Source: Bacteroidota bacterium (GTDB taxonomy: Bacteria > Bacteroidota > Bacteroidia > B-17B0 > Aurantibacillaceae). From it: a DNA stretch of 34,189 nucleotides. Each line of letters starts with the position of its first letter. The first letter of the stretch is position 1. The stretch spans positions 1 to 34,189 of the forward strand of contig JAJONO010000050.1 in the NCBI GenBank assembly GCA_021323535.1, given 5' to 3'. Both the position numbers and the translations under genes were made by a program. Below the pieces are notes generated by a model that did not search any database, was not told where the DNA came from, and saw only the letters and a program-made list of their open reading frames with translations. This document shows, one piece after another, positions 1 through 7,650 of this stretch.

Positions 1-248
1 GCAGACGAACTCATTAGACCTCAAGGTTTCTCGCAGATGAACGCTGAGGGTGCGCAGAAGACGCAGACGAACTCATTAGACTTCAAGGTTTCTCGCAGAC
101 GAACGCTGAAGGTTCGCGGAAGACGCAGACGAACTCATTAGACTTCAAGGTTTCTCGCAGACGAACGCTGAGGGTACGCAGAAGACGCAGACGAACTCAT
201 TAGACTTCAAGGTTTCTCGCAGACGAACGCTGAAGGTTCGCGGAAGAC
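1..248. repeat. Four tandem 62-bp repeats of CGCAGA type, left of the GxxExxY gene
   Basis: Four head-to-tail 62-bp units start at 1, 63, 125 and 187, each opening with GCAGACGAACTCATTAGAC. Units 2 and 4 are identical. Units 1 and 3 share a variant second half (GAGGG instead of GAAGG, and CGCAGAAG instead of CGCGGAAG). The array therefore looks like a duplicated 124-bp dimer (A-B-A-B). It starts at the window edge and may extend to the left. A further partial unit (GCAGAGG) begins at 249. Similar motifs lie in the opposite orientation at 694-857, on the other side of the GxxExxY gene. Confidence 0.95.
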
Positions 249-258
249 GCAGAGGAAA

Positions 259-638
259 TTACAGATTATTTACTATTCGGATAATATTATTCTTTAATGG
301 ATATGAATTGAATTGATTAATAGTCCCAGTTTTTTATCTGAAAGTTTCAAATAGGTCAATAGTTGTTTATGATGAACATCATTTAATGATTCTACAGATT
401 TCACTTCAATAATTACCAGATCATTAACTAAAATGTCCAATCTGAAACCAATATTCAGTTTTTCATCATCTAATATCATAGGTAGTCCAATTTGATTTTT
501 TATGCTATAACCCATCTTTATTAATTCATTACTCAATGCGATTTCATATACGGATTCAAGCAACCCCGGGCCAAGTTTCTTATGTATATTTATTGCTGCT
601 CCTCTTATATCATACGAAATTTTATTCTCAATTATCAT
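259..638 (-). pseudogene. GxxExxY family protein (PD-(D/E)XK nuclease-like), frameshifted near its C-terminus
   Basis: The readable frame runs from ATG at 638 to TAA at 294 (114 residues). It contains the family signature G25-L-L-E28-S-V-Y31 and a PD-(D/E)XK-like core with D68 and E78-V-K80, so it belongs to the GxxExxY group. The molecular role of this family is not established. The frame ends LLINSIHIH. Members of the family normally continue LLINF followed by about 15 more residues. Restoring one missing base at about 310-313 (aat-ttc read here as aattc) gives LINFNSYPLKNNIIRIVNNL and a stop at 259-261, which is the expected family ending. I therefore read this as a full-length gene of 259-638 with a 1-nt deletion. 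Whether the 114-residue product still works is unknown. The gene stands alone between inverted arrays of CGCAGA repeats, an arrangement typical of these genes. A sequencing error remains possible. Confidence 0.85.
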
Positions 639-693
639 TACTTCTTAATTTCAGGGCAAGTTGCAGAATCATTTCCACCTTATCATTAGTATT

Positions 694-857
694 TAACGAA
701 AGCCATAGATCATTTCTTCTGCGAACGTCTGTGAACCCTTCTGTGTTCCTCTGCGAGAAACCCTAAAGCTCTAATAACGAAAGTTTATAAATCCTTTCTT
801 CTGCGAACGTCAGCGAATCCTTCTGCGTGCATCTGCGAGAACCTATAGAGCCCGTTG
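694..857. repeat. Two tandem ~82-bp repeats of CTCTGCG/TTCTGCG type, right of the GxxExxY gene
   Basis: Two copies begin with TAACGAAAG at about 694 and 775. Both contain TTTCTTCTGCGAACGTC (713 and 795) and then CTGCGAGAA. The period is 81-82 bp with a small indel. Read on the minus strand they carry TCTCGCAGATG and CGCAGAAG, the same words as the 62-bp units at 1-248. The two arrays therefore face each other across the GxxExxY gene. Confidence 0.9.
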
Positions 858-869
858 GTTACATCTAAT

Positions 870-899
870 TTTGATTTTAGCAGAGTTTTTATATCTTTG
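870..899 (+). promoter_or_regulatory. Bacteroidota-type promoter for the secreted protein gene at 918
   Basis: A -33-like TTTG at 870-873, an 18-bp spacer, and a full-match -7 box TATCTTTG at 892-899. The start codon is 18 nt downstream. Confidence 0.6.
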
Positions 900-917
900 A
901 TAATAAACCCCTATAAG

Positions 918-2798
918 ATGAAACACATTTTCTATTCTTTAGCATTTCTTGTTACTTCTTCTTTTTCTTTTTCACAAACTTTCTGGAGTGAAGATTTCGG
1001 AACCGGTTGTACACAAGGAAATGTAGCAAACGCCATAGCAACGCCTTCCAACGGAGCATGGATATCAAATACATTAACAGCAACTCCTGGAAACGGTGTA
1101 GCCGCCAATCAATGGTTTATCAGCGCTACTGAAGCCGGCTTTGCTGCAGGAACCTGCGGCGACGGATGTCTTAATACCTTAACGCTAACCAATCGCTCTC
1201 TTCATATAGGTATGAATTTCTCTCCTATTATTGATCTTGGAGCCGCTTATCTTGCTGGTCCTTTTGGCTACAATACAAACAAACGTGCTGAGTCACCGGT
1301 GATCAATTGCACCGGGCAAAATAACATTACGTTGTCCTTCCTTTATATAGCGGGCGGAGTTGCAGGGCAGGATTATTTTGAGGTACAATACTCTGCAAAC
1401 GGAGGAACATCGTGGACATCAATAGGAACGCCAACTATAACAAATAATGTTTCTTGTGGAGGACAAGGATTGTGGACTACCTATTCGGTAACGCTTCCGG
1501 TTTCTGCCAATAATAATTCGAACGTTAAGATCGGGTTCCGCTGGCAAAACATGGCTTCGGCAGGAACCGACCCTTCGGCCGCAGTTGATAATATTGAGTT
1601 AAGCTCTTCATCGGCAACACCAACGTTTGCTCCAACTTTTACAGTAGCAACTCCACTTTGTTCAGGTAACAGCACAACAGTAAGCATAGCAAATACAGGA
1701 ACATTTGCCGTGTCTGGTTACACGTGGACAGTTCTTCCGGCAGGACCAACTGTAGCTTCTCCGAATTCATCTGCAACATCCATTACTTTTAATTCAGGAA
1801 ATACATACAGCGTTACTCTCGCTGCAACTTCCGGAACTACAACTGCAATTGTAACAAATACTCTTCTTGTAAATGCAACTCCAACATTATCGGTAAACGG
1901 TCCGTTCACGATTTGTAGCGGACAAGCGGCAACACTCACTGCAAGCGGCGCATCTAATTATACCTGGAACCCGGGCGGATTGCCATTTCCAACAACTATT
2001 GTTTTTCCTTCAACAACTACTTCTTATACTGTAACGGGAACGAATGGAAACTGTTCTTCAAGTTTAAGTACAACAGTTACTGTAAATACTACACCAACAG
2101 TAAACGCTTCGGCAAATCCCGGAGTAATTTGTATGGGAAGCGGAACTACATCCACTCTTTCTGCAACAGGTGCAGCTTCATATACATGGAACCCAGGTAA
2201 CTTAACCGGATCTGTTGTAGTTGTTTCACCAACTTCATTCACAAACTATACTGTAACAGGAAGTAATGGTTCGTGCAGTGCTTCTACTTTTGTTCCTGTT
2301 TTTGTGAGTAATTCGCCAACAGTAACTGCTAACTCCAGCTCTGCTGGAATGTGCATTGGCTCATCTATGACCTTAACGGCAAGCGGTGGCTTTTCGTATA
2401 CGTGGTCGCCAGGTGGGGCAACAGGAGGCACCGTGGTTCTAACTCCAACAATGCCGGCAGTTTACGTTTATACGGTTACCGCCACCAACGGAACCTGCAC
2501 TGCGCAGGCAATTACAGGATTTACAGCAGTTCTATGCGTAGGATTTGAAAATTACCAAATTGACAATTCATATCTGGTTTATCCTAACCCGGCACATGAC
2601 AAATTATTTATAGAGACAAATCAGTCAACTGCTTTGAACATTGAAGTAATAGACGCTTTAGGGAAAATGATATTGAAAGAAAATCATTCCGGAGAAACAA
2701 AAATTTCGGTGAATATTAATCACCTTCCAAAAGGAATTTATTTCTTAAAGATAAGTTCGGGTGGAGTGTTTAAAGTTGTGAGGCTCGTAAAGGAATAA
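918..2798 (+). CDS. Secreted Ig-like repeat protein with T9SS type A sorting domain
   Basis: This is probably an exported cargo of the type IX secretion system, attached to or released from the cell surface. The chosen start (918) gives a clean signal peptide, MKHIFYSLAFLVTSSFSFSQ; an in-frame ATG at 855 would only add 21 residues that spoil it, and the -7 box lies between the two. The mature protein opens with FWSEDFGTG and a roughly 200-residue beta-rich region of the kind found at the N-terminus of Bacteroidota surface proteins (MAM or lectin-like; not firmly identified). It continues with three or four Ig/PKD-like repeats sharing C-x-G...TLTASG...YTWNPGG...YTVTGTNG-x-C. The last ~75 residues are a T9SS type A domain (YPNPAHDKLFIE...GIYFLKI). 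The binding target is unknown. The next gene is a shorter paralogue with an almost matching C-terminus. Confidence 0.85.
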   Translation: MKHIFYSLAFLVTSSFSFSQTFWSEDFGTGCTQGNVANAIATPSNGAWISNTLTATPGNGVAANQWFISATEAGFAAGTCGDGCLNTLTLTNRSLHIGMNFSPIIDLGAAYLAGPFGYNTNKRAESPVINCTGQNNITLSFLYIAGGVAGQDYFEVQYSANGGTSWTSIGTPTITNNVSCGGQGLWTTYSVTLPVSANNNSNVKIGFRWQNMASAGTDPSAAVDNIELSSSSATPTFAPTFTVATPLCSGNSTTVSIANTGTFAVSGYTWTVLPAGPTVASPNSSATSITFNSGNTYSVTLAATSGTTTAIVTNTLLVNATPTLSVNGPFTICSGQAATLTASGASNYTWNPGGLPFPTTIVFPSTTTSYTVTGTNGNCSSSLSTTVTVNTTPTVNASANPGVICMGSGTTSTLSATGAASYTWNPGNLTGSVVVVSPTSFTNYTVTGSNGSCSASTFVPVFVSNSPTVTANSSSAGMCIGSSMTLTASGGFSYTWSPGGATGGTVVLTPTMPAVYVYTVTATNGTCTAQAITGFTAVLCVGFENYQIDNSYLVYPNPAHDKLFIETNQSTALNIEVIDALGKMILKENHSGETKISVNINHLPKGIYFLKISSGGVFKVVRLVKE

Positions 2799-2851
2799 AA
2801 ACAAAATCTCAAATAAAAATTCATTATAATAAATTCTTAAAATTCAATAAT

Positions 2852-3805
2852 ATGAAACAAATTTTATACTCTCTGGCACTTCTTGCTTTTTATTCATTTT
2901 CGTATTCACAATCCGATTTGATAAAAACACTTAACACCGAAAATAATTATTTAGAAAATTCCGGTTTGTACTGGCAAAGTCAGGACCCGAATAGCGCTGA
3001 TCCATCTTTTGCAACAAACGATTCGGAGATGTCTGTATCCATAAGTTCTAATATTGCAACAACATTTACAATCGCTACACCGCTTTGTATCAACGGTGGC
3101 GTATTTGTAACTGCAAATACCGGAACTGTTTCCGTAACTGGTTATACATGGACGGTTATGCCAGCCGGAGGAACGATCGCTTCTCCCAATGCATCTAATA
3201 CAAGCCTCAGCTTCTCTGGAAGCGGAACGTACAGTGTCATGTTAAGCGTGGTTTCGGGAACAGATAGTGGAAGCTTCACAAATACTGTACAGGTAACAAG
3301 TACATCGATTGTGGTTACAACAACTGCCTCTCCACCGGTTATCTGTCAACCTGGCACAACAAATTTATCTGCCTGGGCAAATAACGGCGGTGCTAGTTTC
3401 ACCTGGCAGCCTGGAGGTGCAACCACATCTAATATAACTGGAAACTCGACGATGGTTGGCTTGAATACATATACGGTTACCGTTAGTACCGGAACATGCA
3501 TTGCCATGCAAACAGCAACTTATACCGTAGATGACTGTACAGATATTTTCGGCGAAGAAAAAAATCAGTTCTCTTTCAAAGTATTTCCGAATCCTGTACA
3601 CGATAAATTATTTATAGATGTGAATCAACCTTTCGCCAATGTAAATATTGAGGTAATAGATGCCCTTGGAAAACTGGTATTGAAAGAAAATCACATAGGA
3701 GAAACAAAAGTTTCAATAAACGTTACTCATCTTCCAAAAGGAATTTATTCTCTGAAAGTGGGTTCGGGTGAAGAAGTAAGGTTGACGAGGTTTGTGAAGG
3801 AATAA
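2852..3805 (+). CDS. Secreted protein with T9SS type A sorting domain, shorter paralogue of the 918 gene
   Basis: 317 residues with a signal peptide (MKQILYSLALLAFYSFSYSQ), a short Ser/Asn-rich segment, two Ig/PKD-like repeats (TIATPLC...GYTWTVMPAGG and PPVICQPGTTNL...FTWQPGGATT) and a C-terminal T9SS sorting domain (FPNPVHDKLFID...GIYSLKV). It lies 53 bp after the 918 gene, on the same strand. I see no TAnnTTTG box in the gap, so the two are probably cotranscribed. The repeat GYTWTV(L/M)PAG and the sorting domain are far more alike between the two proteins than the rest, consistent with duplication followed by loss of the N-terminal domain. The function of the passenger is unknown. Confidence 0.85.
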   Translation: MKQILYSLALLAFYSFSYSQSDLIKTLNTENNYLENSGLYWQSQDPNSADPSFATNDSEMSVSISSNIATTFTIATPLCINGGVFVTANTGTVSVTGYTWTVMPAGGTIASPNASNTSLSFSGSGTYSVMLSVVSGTDSGSFTNTVQVTSTSIVVTTTASPPVICQPGTTNLSAWANNGGASFTWQPGGATTSNITGNSTMVGLNTYTVTVSTGTCIAMQTATYTVDDCTDIFGEEKNQFSFKVFPNPVHDKLFIDVNQPFANVNIEVIDALGKLVLKENHIGETKVSINVTHLPKGIYSLKVGSGEEVRLTRFVKE

Positions 3806-3838
3806 AATAAGACACAGATCAATACTTACATTACGAAC

Positions 3839-3865
3839 TGTCATCCTAACGCAGGAAGGATGACA
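3839..3865. terminator. Hairpin between convergent genes; copy of a TCATCCT-type intergenic repeat
   Basis: TGTCATCCT (3839-3847) pairs perfectly with AGGATGACA (3857-3865) around a 9-nt loop. It lies between the convergent 2852 gene and gldH and could stop transcription from both sides. A related sequence lies at 8581-8600 on the other strand, so this may be a dispersed repeat serving as a terminator. Confidence 0.6.
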
Positions 3866-3908
3866 TTATCGCTTTTATCCATGTAATCTGCCGCTAAAAA
3901 ATCAGGAT

Positions 3909-4394
3909 CTACTTATCACTCTTTTCGATCTCAAACCCGAAATCCATAATTAAAGGAAGAGGATCGGAACGCATTCCTTGTTCGAATTGAAACTGGTATT
4001 TACCCTTAAGTGGAAATCTTACATTCTTCTTTACCGGAATCTTTAAATCAAAAATGTCTCCGGCGCCGCTTCCCTGCCATTCGCCTTTAGAATTAGCCAT
4101 CATAATTTCCATGGTATCCTGGAGCATTTTTCCGTCGGGATATTTTGTTGTTACAAATAGAATAATGTTACTGAAAGGATATGAATCGGCGTGCCTGATC
4201 ATTAAACTAATGTTGTTGAGACTTGTAGTATCTACAATATCTACATCAAACGTGGCTTTATCTTTCGCGTGCCATTCATTATTGCTGAATTTCTCGTACT
4301 TACTGTAAACAACATCGCCACAGGAAGAAAATAAAGCTGCCGCAAAAATAATCGCGCAGCCTGAAACAAATTTATTTCTGATCGCCTTTATCAT
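3909..4394 (-). CDS. gldH: Gliding motility lipoprotein GldH
   Basis: 161-residue lipoprotein with a signal peptide and a lipobox ending at Cys25 (ALFSSC). The body matches the GldH pattern as I know it: SLMIRHADSYPFSNIILFV, then PDGKMLQDTME, a GEWQGSGAGDIFD block, FPLKGKYQFQFEQGMR, and FGFEIEK at the end. GldH is needed for gliding in Flavobacterium; its exact biochemical role is unresolved. The start at 4394 lies inside the end of ricT, overlapping it by 23 nt in another frame. The two genes are therefore cotranscribed and probably translationally coupled, an order often seen in this phylum. A hairpin at 3839-3865 follows the gene. Confidence 0.93.
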   Translation of the reverse strand: MIKAIRNKFVSGCAIIFAAALFSSCGDVVYSKYEKFSNNEWHAKDKATFDVDIVDTTSLNNISLMIRHADSYPFSNIILFVTTKYPDGKMLQDTMEIMMANSKGEWQGSGAGDIFDLKIPVKKNVRFPLKGKYQFQFEQGMRSDPLPLIMDFGFEIEKSDK

Positions 4395-5883
4395 CCGTTT
4401 TGTTTTGATTGTTCTGATTGGGTTTGTTATTCGGATTATTATTCTGGGGTTTCTGATTAGGATTCTGGTTCCTTGGTTTGTTCTGGAAATTTTTCTGATT
4501 ACTATTATTTCCTTTGTTCTGTGTGTTAGGGTTGTTGTTCGGACCTTTATTCGGATTCTGATTCCCCTTGTTCTGATTAGGGTTCTGGTTTCCTTTATTC
4601 TGGTTCGGATTATTCTGCGTACCCTTATTCTGAGGATTCGTTGTTTTATTCTGGTTCTGTGGCTTGTTCTGGTTTTGATTCTGCCCTTGCGGGCCTTTAT
4701 TTTTGTTCTGTTGTCCCTGAGGTCTGTTTTGTTTATTTTGTTGTGGTTTGTTCTTCTGTTTGCTTTTATCGAAGCGCGTGAGGCTATCCTGCCCTACTAC
4801 ATTTTCAAAACTGTGCTCCACCACTTTTGCTTTCGCCATTTGGGTTACCGCTGAAACAAGATCCTCCGGCTGTTCGTTGCGCGAATTCATTTCAAGAACC
4901 TCTTTTACCTTATCCACCTTCATTGGAATGAACACATCTGATTCATGTCGGTAACTGAACCACATCATTCGTTTAAAAATGTCGGTCTTCTGTAAAAATG
5001 CTTCTCCTTTTTTTGTAATAAGGCGTTTATTCTCCATGTCAGGAAATTCTTTCAGAGCATCGAGATAACTATCCAACTCGTAATTGAGACAGCATTTTAA
5101 TTTACCGCATTGCCCGGCCAGTTTAAGAGGATTAAGAGACAATTGCTGGTAACGCGCCGCGCTTGTACTTACGGTTCTGAAATCGGTTAACCAGGTGCTG
5201 CAGCAGAGTTCTCTACCACAGGCTCCGATTCCACCAAGTCGTGAAGCTTCTTGTCTTGCACCGATCTGGCGCATTTCGATACGCACTTTAAACTCATCGG
5301 CCAGAACTTTGATCAGTTCACGGAAATCAACACGCGCTTCGGCAGTATAATAGAAAATTGCTTTTGATTTATCGCCCTGGTATTCCACATCGCTCAGTTT
5401 CATTTCGAGTCCCAGTTTAAGAGCAATGGTTCTTGCACGGTACATTGTATTTACTTCAAGACTTTGCGCTTCTTTCCATTTATCAACGTCGGCCTGTTTG
5501 GCTTTGCGATACACTTTGCGAACTTCTTCGCTATCGAAACTCACATTCCGTTTTTTCAGTTGCAGTCTCACCAGTTCGCCGGTAAGAGAAACAATCCCAA
5601 TATCGTGTCCTGGTGATGCTTCTACCGCAATAACATCGCCCACATTCAGGCTAAGATTATTAAGGTTACGAAAGAATTCTTTTCTCGAATTTTTAAATCG
5701 TACTTCAATGATATCAAAAGGTTTCTGACCATCGGGTGTGTTCATATTGCCCAACCAGTCGAACACGTTAAGTTTATTGCAACCGCCGGAAGTTCCACAT
5801 GAGCCGTTATTATTACAGCCTTTCGGAACACCGTTATTTTCAGTACTGCAGCCTCTACCTGTACTACATCCGCTACATCCCAT
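4372..5883 (-). CDS. ricT: PSP1 domain protein, RicT (YaaT) family, with long Asn/Gln-rich tail
   Basis: 503 residues. The N-terminus is Cys-rich (Cys 3, 6, 12, 23, 29, 35). A PSP1 core follows, with the conserved cysteine blocks GACGRELCCSTWL and GQCGKLKCCLNYE. RicT in Bacillus forms an iron-sulphur complex with RicA/RicF that affects RNA processing; whether this holds in Bacteroidota, where the partners are often missing, is not known. From about residue 373 to the end (bases 4375-4767) the protein is a tail made almost only of N, Q, K, P and G, with recurring QNPNQNKGN units. It is probably disordered. It heads the ricT-gldH operon, with a candidate promoter at 5904-5935. Confidence 0.9.
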   Translation of the reverse strand: MGCSGCSTGRGCSTENNGVPKGCNNNGSCGTSGGCNKLNVFDWLGNMNTPDGQKPFDIIEVRFKNSRKEFFRNLNNLSLNVGDVIAVEASPGHDIGIVSLTGELVRLQLKKRNVSFDSEEVRKVYRKAKQADVDKWKEAQSLEVNTMYRARTIALKLGLEMKLSDVEYQGDKSKAIFYYTAEARVDFRELIKVLADEFKVRIEMRQIGARQEASRLGGIGACGRELCCSTWLTDFRTVSTSAARYQQLSLNPLKLAGQCGKLKCCLNYELDSYLDALKEFPDMENKRLITKKGEAFLQKTDIFKRMMWFSYRHESDVFIPMKVDKVKEVLEMNSRNEQPEDLVSAVTQMAKAKVVEHSFENVVGQDSLTRFDKSKQKNKPQQNKQNRPQGQQNKNKGPQGQNQNQNKPQNQNKTTNPQNKGTQNNPNQNKGNQNPNQNKGNQNPNKGPNNNPNTQNKGNNSNQKNFQNKPRNQNPNQKPQNNNPNNKPNQNNQNKTDDKGDQK

Positions 5884-5903
5884 AGAATATTTTTTTTAAG
5901 AGT

Positions 5904-5935
5904 TAAAGTTACGCTATTTCAAGGGTTTTAACAAG
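5904..5935 (-). promoter_or_regulatory. Promoter of the ricT-gldH operon
   Basis: On the minus strand, CTTG at 5935-5932 is followed by a 20-bp spacer and TAACTTTA at 5911-5904, a 7-of-8 match to the TAnnTTTG box. The ricT start is 20 nt downstream. Confidence 0.5.
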
Positions 5936-5978
5936 GCCATCAAGGTCTTTGCCATATAGTTCTTAACACCGTATTTTG

Positions 5979-5986
5979 TATATTTG
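5979..5986 (+). promoter_or_regulatory. -7 box 4 nt before the start codon at 5991
   Basis: TATATTTG at 5979-5986 is a full match to TAnnTTTG. It is followed by GCCA and then the ATG. If transcription begins about 5 nt after the box, the mRNA has no leader. I do not see a good -33 box at the usual spacing. Confidence 0.5.
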
Positions 5987-5990
5987 GCCA

Positions 5991-6851
5991 ATGCGCGGGG
6001 TGCTTTTATATCTTTTCATCATTGCTTTTCTCACCAGCGGGGCGCAGGACAAGGTTTTTCTCCTCAATGGTGCCATTAAACAGGGGAAAGTGCTTGAGAT
6101 AAGCAAATACGACATTACCCTTGAAGGTCCCACCGAAACAAAAAATATTGATCGCAGCGAAATTGCCATCGTTGAATTTCAGAATGGAAGCATTGAGGTG
6201 TTTAACCAGCCAAAAGAAGATATTATTTACAACCCTATCTCCGCCAAAGCAAGACCGGATGCAAAAGCTTTGAGCCTTCACAAACCGCATTATGTTTCAC
6301 TGAATACACTTTCGCTTTACAATGCAGATATTTCCGTGTTTTATGAATATGTACCAAAAAGTAAAAAATTCGGGGCCGGAATTATGGGCGCGTACAACTT
6401 TAATCCTTACTCCACCATTCCAAACCTTTTCATCACACAATTACATAACGCGAAAAAAAATTACGATATAGGTGTCACCTTTAATTTTTATCCACGGAAA
6501 TTTGAATCAAAGACCACCATGTATTTTGGAGCCATGCTGAAGTACATGAATTTTAATTTTCATTCTACAAAAACCGATTCGGTAATCTCGGGAACAACAA
6601 AAGGTGTTATTGTAAGTTATATTCCGGATTCGGGAAGTCAGCTGGCGACCATTTTCACAATGGGAACACATACAAAATTCAATGATAATTTTTATATAAA
6701 AACACTCGTTGGTTTTGGGGCGTACAGACTAAAAGGAAATTACAGAACTGAATTTCTCAAACAACTTAACGATGACCCAACCCAACCTTATACCGAAATG
6801 AATTATCTTCCCAAGGCATACATCGGGATAAATGTTGGTTTTAATCTCTGA
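5991..6851 (+). CDS. Exported protein of unknown function, probable outer-membrane beta-barrel
   Basis: 287 residues from ATG 5991, giving the signal peptide MRGVLLYLFIIAFLTSGAQ. A TTG five codons upstream lies inside the -7 box and is rejected. The mature protein starts with a ~60-residue module, DKVFLLNGAIKQGKVLEISK then IDRSEIAIVEFQNGSIEVF. This resembles the small beta module (x-D-G-x-x-x-x-G-x-I ... I-x-x-x-E-I-x-x-I) common in exported Bacteroidota proteins. The rest has alternating polar/aromatic strands typical of outer-membrane barrels and ends in LPKAYIGINVGFNL, with a terminal hydrophobic residue after a strand, as barrels do. Its stop overlaps the start of the next gene by one base (TGATG), so the pair is translationally coupled. 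The ligand or function is not recognised. Confidence 0.75.
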   Translation: MRGVLLYLFIIAFLTSGAQDKVFLLNGAIKQGKVLEISKYDITLEGPTETKNIDRSEIAIVEFQNGSIEVFNQPKEDIIYNPISAKARPDAKALSLHKPHYVSLNTLSLYNADISVFYEYVPKSKKFGAGIMGAYNFNPYSTIPNLFITQLHNAKKNYDIGVTFNFYPRKFESKTTMYFGAMLKYMNFNFHSTKTDSVISGTTKGVIVSYIPDSGSQLATIFTMGTHTKFNDNFYIKTLVGFGAYRLKGNYRTEFLKQLNDDPTQPYTEMNYLPKAYIGINVGFNL

Positions 6852-7597
6852 TGCGTTTTTGTATTATCATATTTTTATTTTTAAGCGTTGGTATGACAGC
6901 GCAGGATAAAATCTTTATGAGAGATGGAACATCGTACAAAGGCTCCATTCTTTCATTGGGAAATGAATTTGTTTTTTTCAGACTATCCGATACCTCGAAA
7001 ACAAATTATAAAATCCCGAAGAGTGATATTCTCATGATTGAAAAACAGGACGGACGTGTTTTTATTTACAAAAACAAAACTGCAAAACAAGATTCAGTGA
7101 TCGCTCCACAAAGTTTTCCTCTGAATTATTTCGGGATGCAACCATTTGGACTAATGTTGGGGCGAGGAACATTTTGTTATGAGCGTTTAAATAAAAAAGG
7201 AAATATTGGCGTTATGATCCCTTTAACACTTACGTTTGATCCTGTAGGTGTTATTTTCACTCCAAACGACAGTTCAGGCTTTACCAGAAATTACGGTGTT
7301 AACTTTATCGGGGGAGCCGATGTAAATTTTTACATGAACAAAGAAGGTGTAAAAGGTTTTTTCCTTGGCCCGAGAGTAAGATATGGTGTTGATATGCTCA
7401 TTGATAATACGGAAGCTTATTCCATACAAACCCAATTCGGATGGTGTGGCAAATTAGCTGTGGGCGGATTGTACCAGCATTTATCTATTGGCATAGGATT
7501 CGCCAGGGTTCTTGCCTCGCCCGCGGGAACAAGAATAAATCCAAAGCAATCGTATGGCTGGGGAAGCGTGAATTACCGTATCAGCTTCGGGAAATGA
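6851..7597 (+). CDS. Exported protein of unknown function, paralogue of the preceding gene
   Basis: 248 residues with a signal peptide (MRFCIIIFLFLSVGMTAQ). It has the same N-terminal module as its neighbour (DKIFMRDGTSYKGSILSLG ... IPKSDILMIEKQDGRVFIY), then a predicted beta-rich region and a C-terminus ending VNYRISFGK. Start and stop codons of the pair overlap (TGATG at 6849-6853). Shared module, shared layout and coupling point to an old tandem duplication whose products may work together. The C-terminal halves have diverged strongly. The function is unknown. Confidence 0.75.
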   Translation: MRFCIIIFLFLSVGMTAQDKIFMRDGTSYKGSILSLGNEFVFFRLSDTSKTNYKIPKSDILMIEKQDGRVFIYKNKTAKQDSVIAPQSFPLNYFGMQPFGLMLGRGTFCYERLNKKGNIGVMIPLTLTFDPVGVIFTPNDSSGFTRNYGVNFIGGADVNFYMNKEGVKGFFLGPRVRYGVDMLIDNTEAYSIQTQFGWCGKLAVGGLYQHLSIGIGFARVLASPAGTRINPKQSYGWGSVNYRISFGK

Positions 7598-7620
7598 TAT
7601 TCGGGTTCCTTGTTCCTTAT

Positions 7621-7648
7621 TTCTTGTTTCTTGTTTCTTGTTTCTTGT
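7621..7648. repeat. Heptanucleotide tandem repeat (TTCTTGT)x4 between convergent genes
   Basis: Four perfect copies of TTCTTGT, preceded by looser GTTCCTT-type copies at about 7605-7620, fill the 53-bp gap between the 6851 gene and the convergent desulfhydrase gene. It is non-coding on both sides. Confidence 0.85.
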
Positions 7649-7650
7649 TT

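Noticed and set aside
1-248. CRISPR array
   Set aside because: The 62-bp units abut with no unique spacers, so this is a plain tandem repeat.
305-320. Programmed ribosomal frameshift in the GxxExxY gene
   Set aside because: No slippery heptamer or shift-prone run is present at atcaattcaatt; a plain deletion is simpler.
536-766. 76-codon plus-strand reading frame
   Set aside because: It overlaps the GxxExxY gene antisense and then runs through repeat DNA; no family resemblance or start signal.
855-917. Upstream ATG for the 918 gene
   Set aside because: It adds 21 residues before a perfect signal peptide and precedes the -7 box.
4405-4854. 149-codon plus-strand reading frame rich in Ile/Leu/Val
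   Set aside because: It is the antisense of the Asn/Gln-rich RicT tail; the composition is a by-product of AAT/CAA-rich codons.
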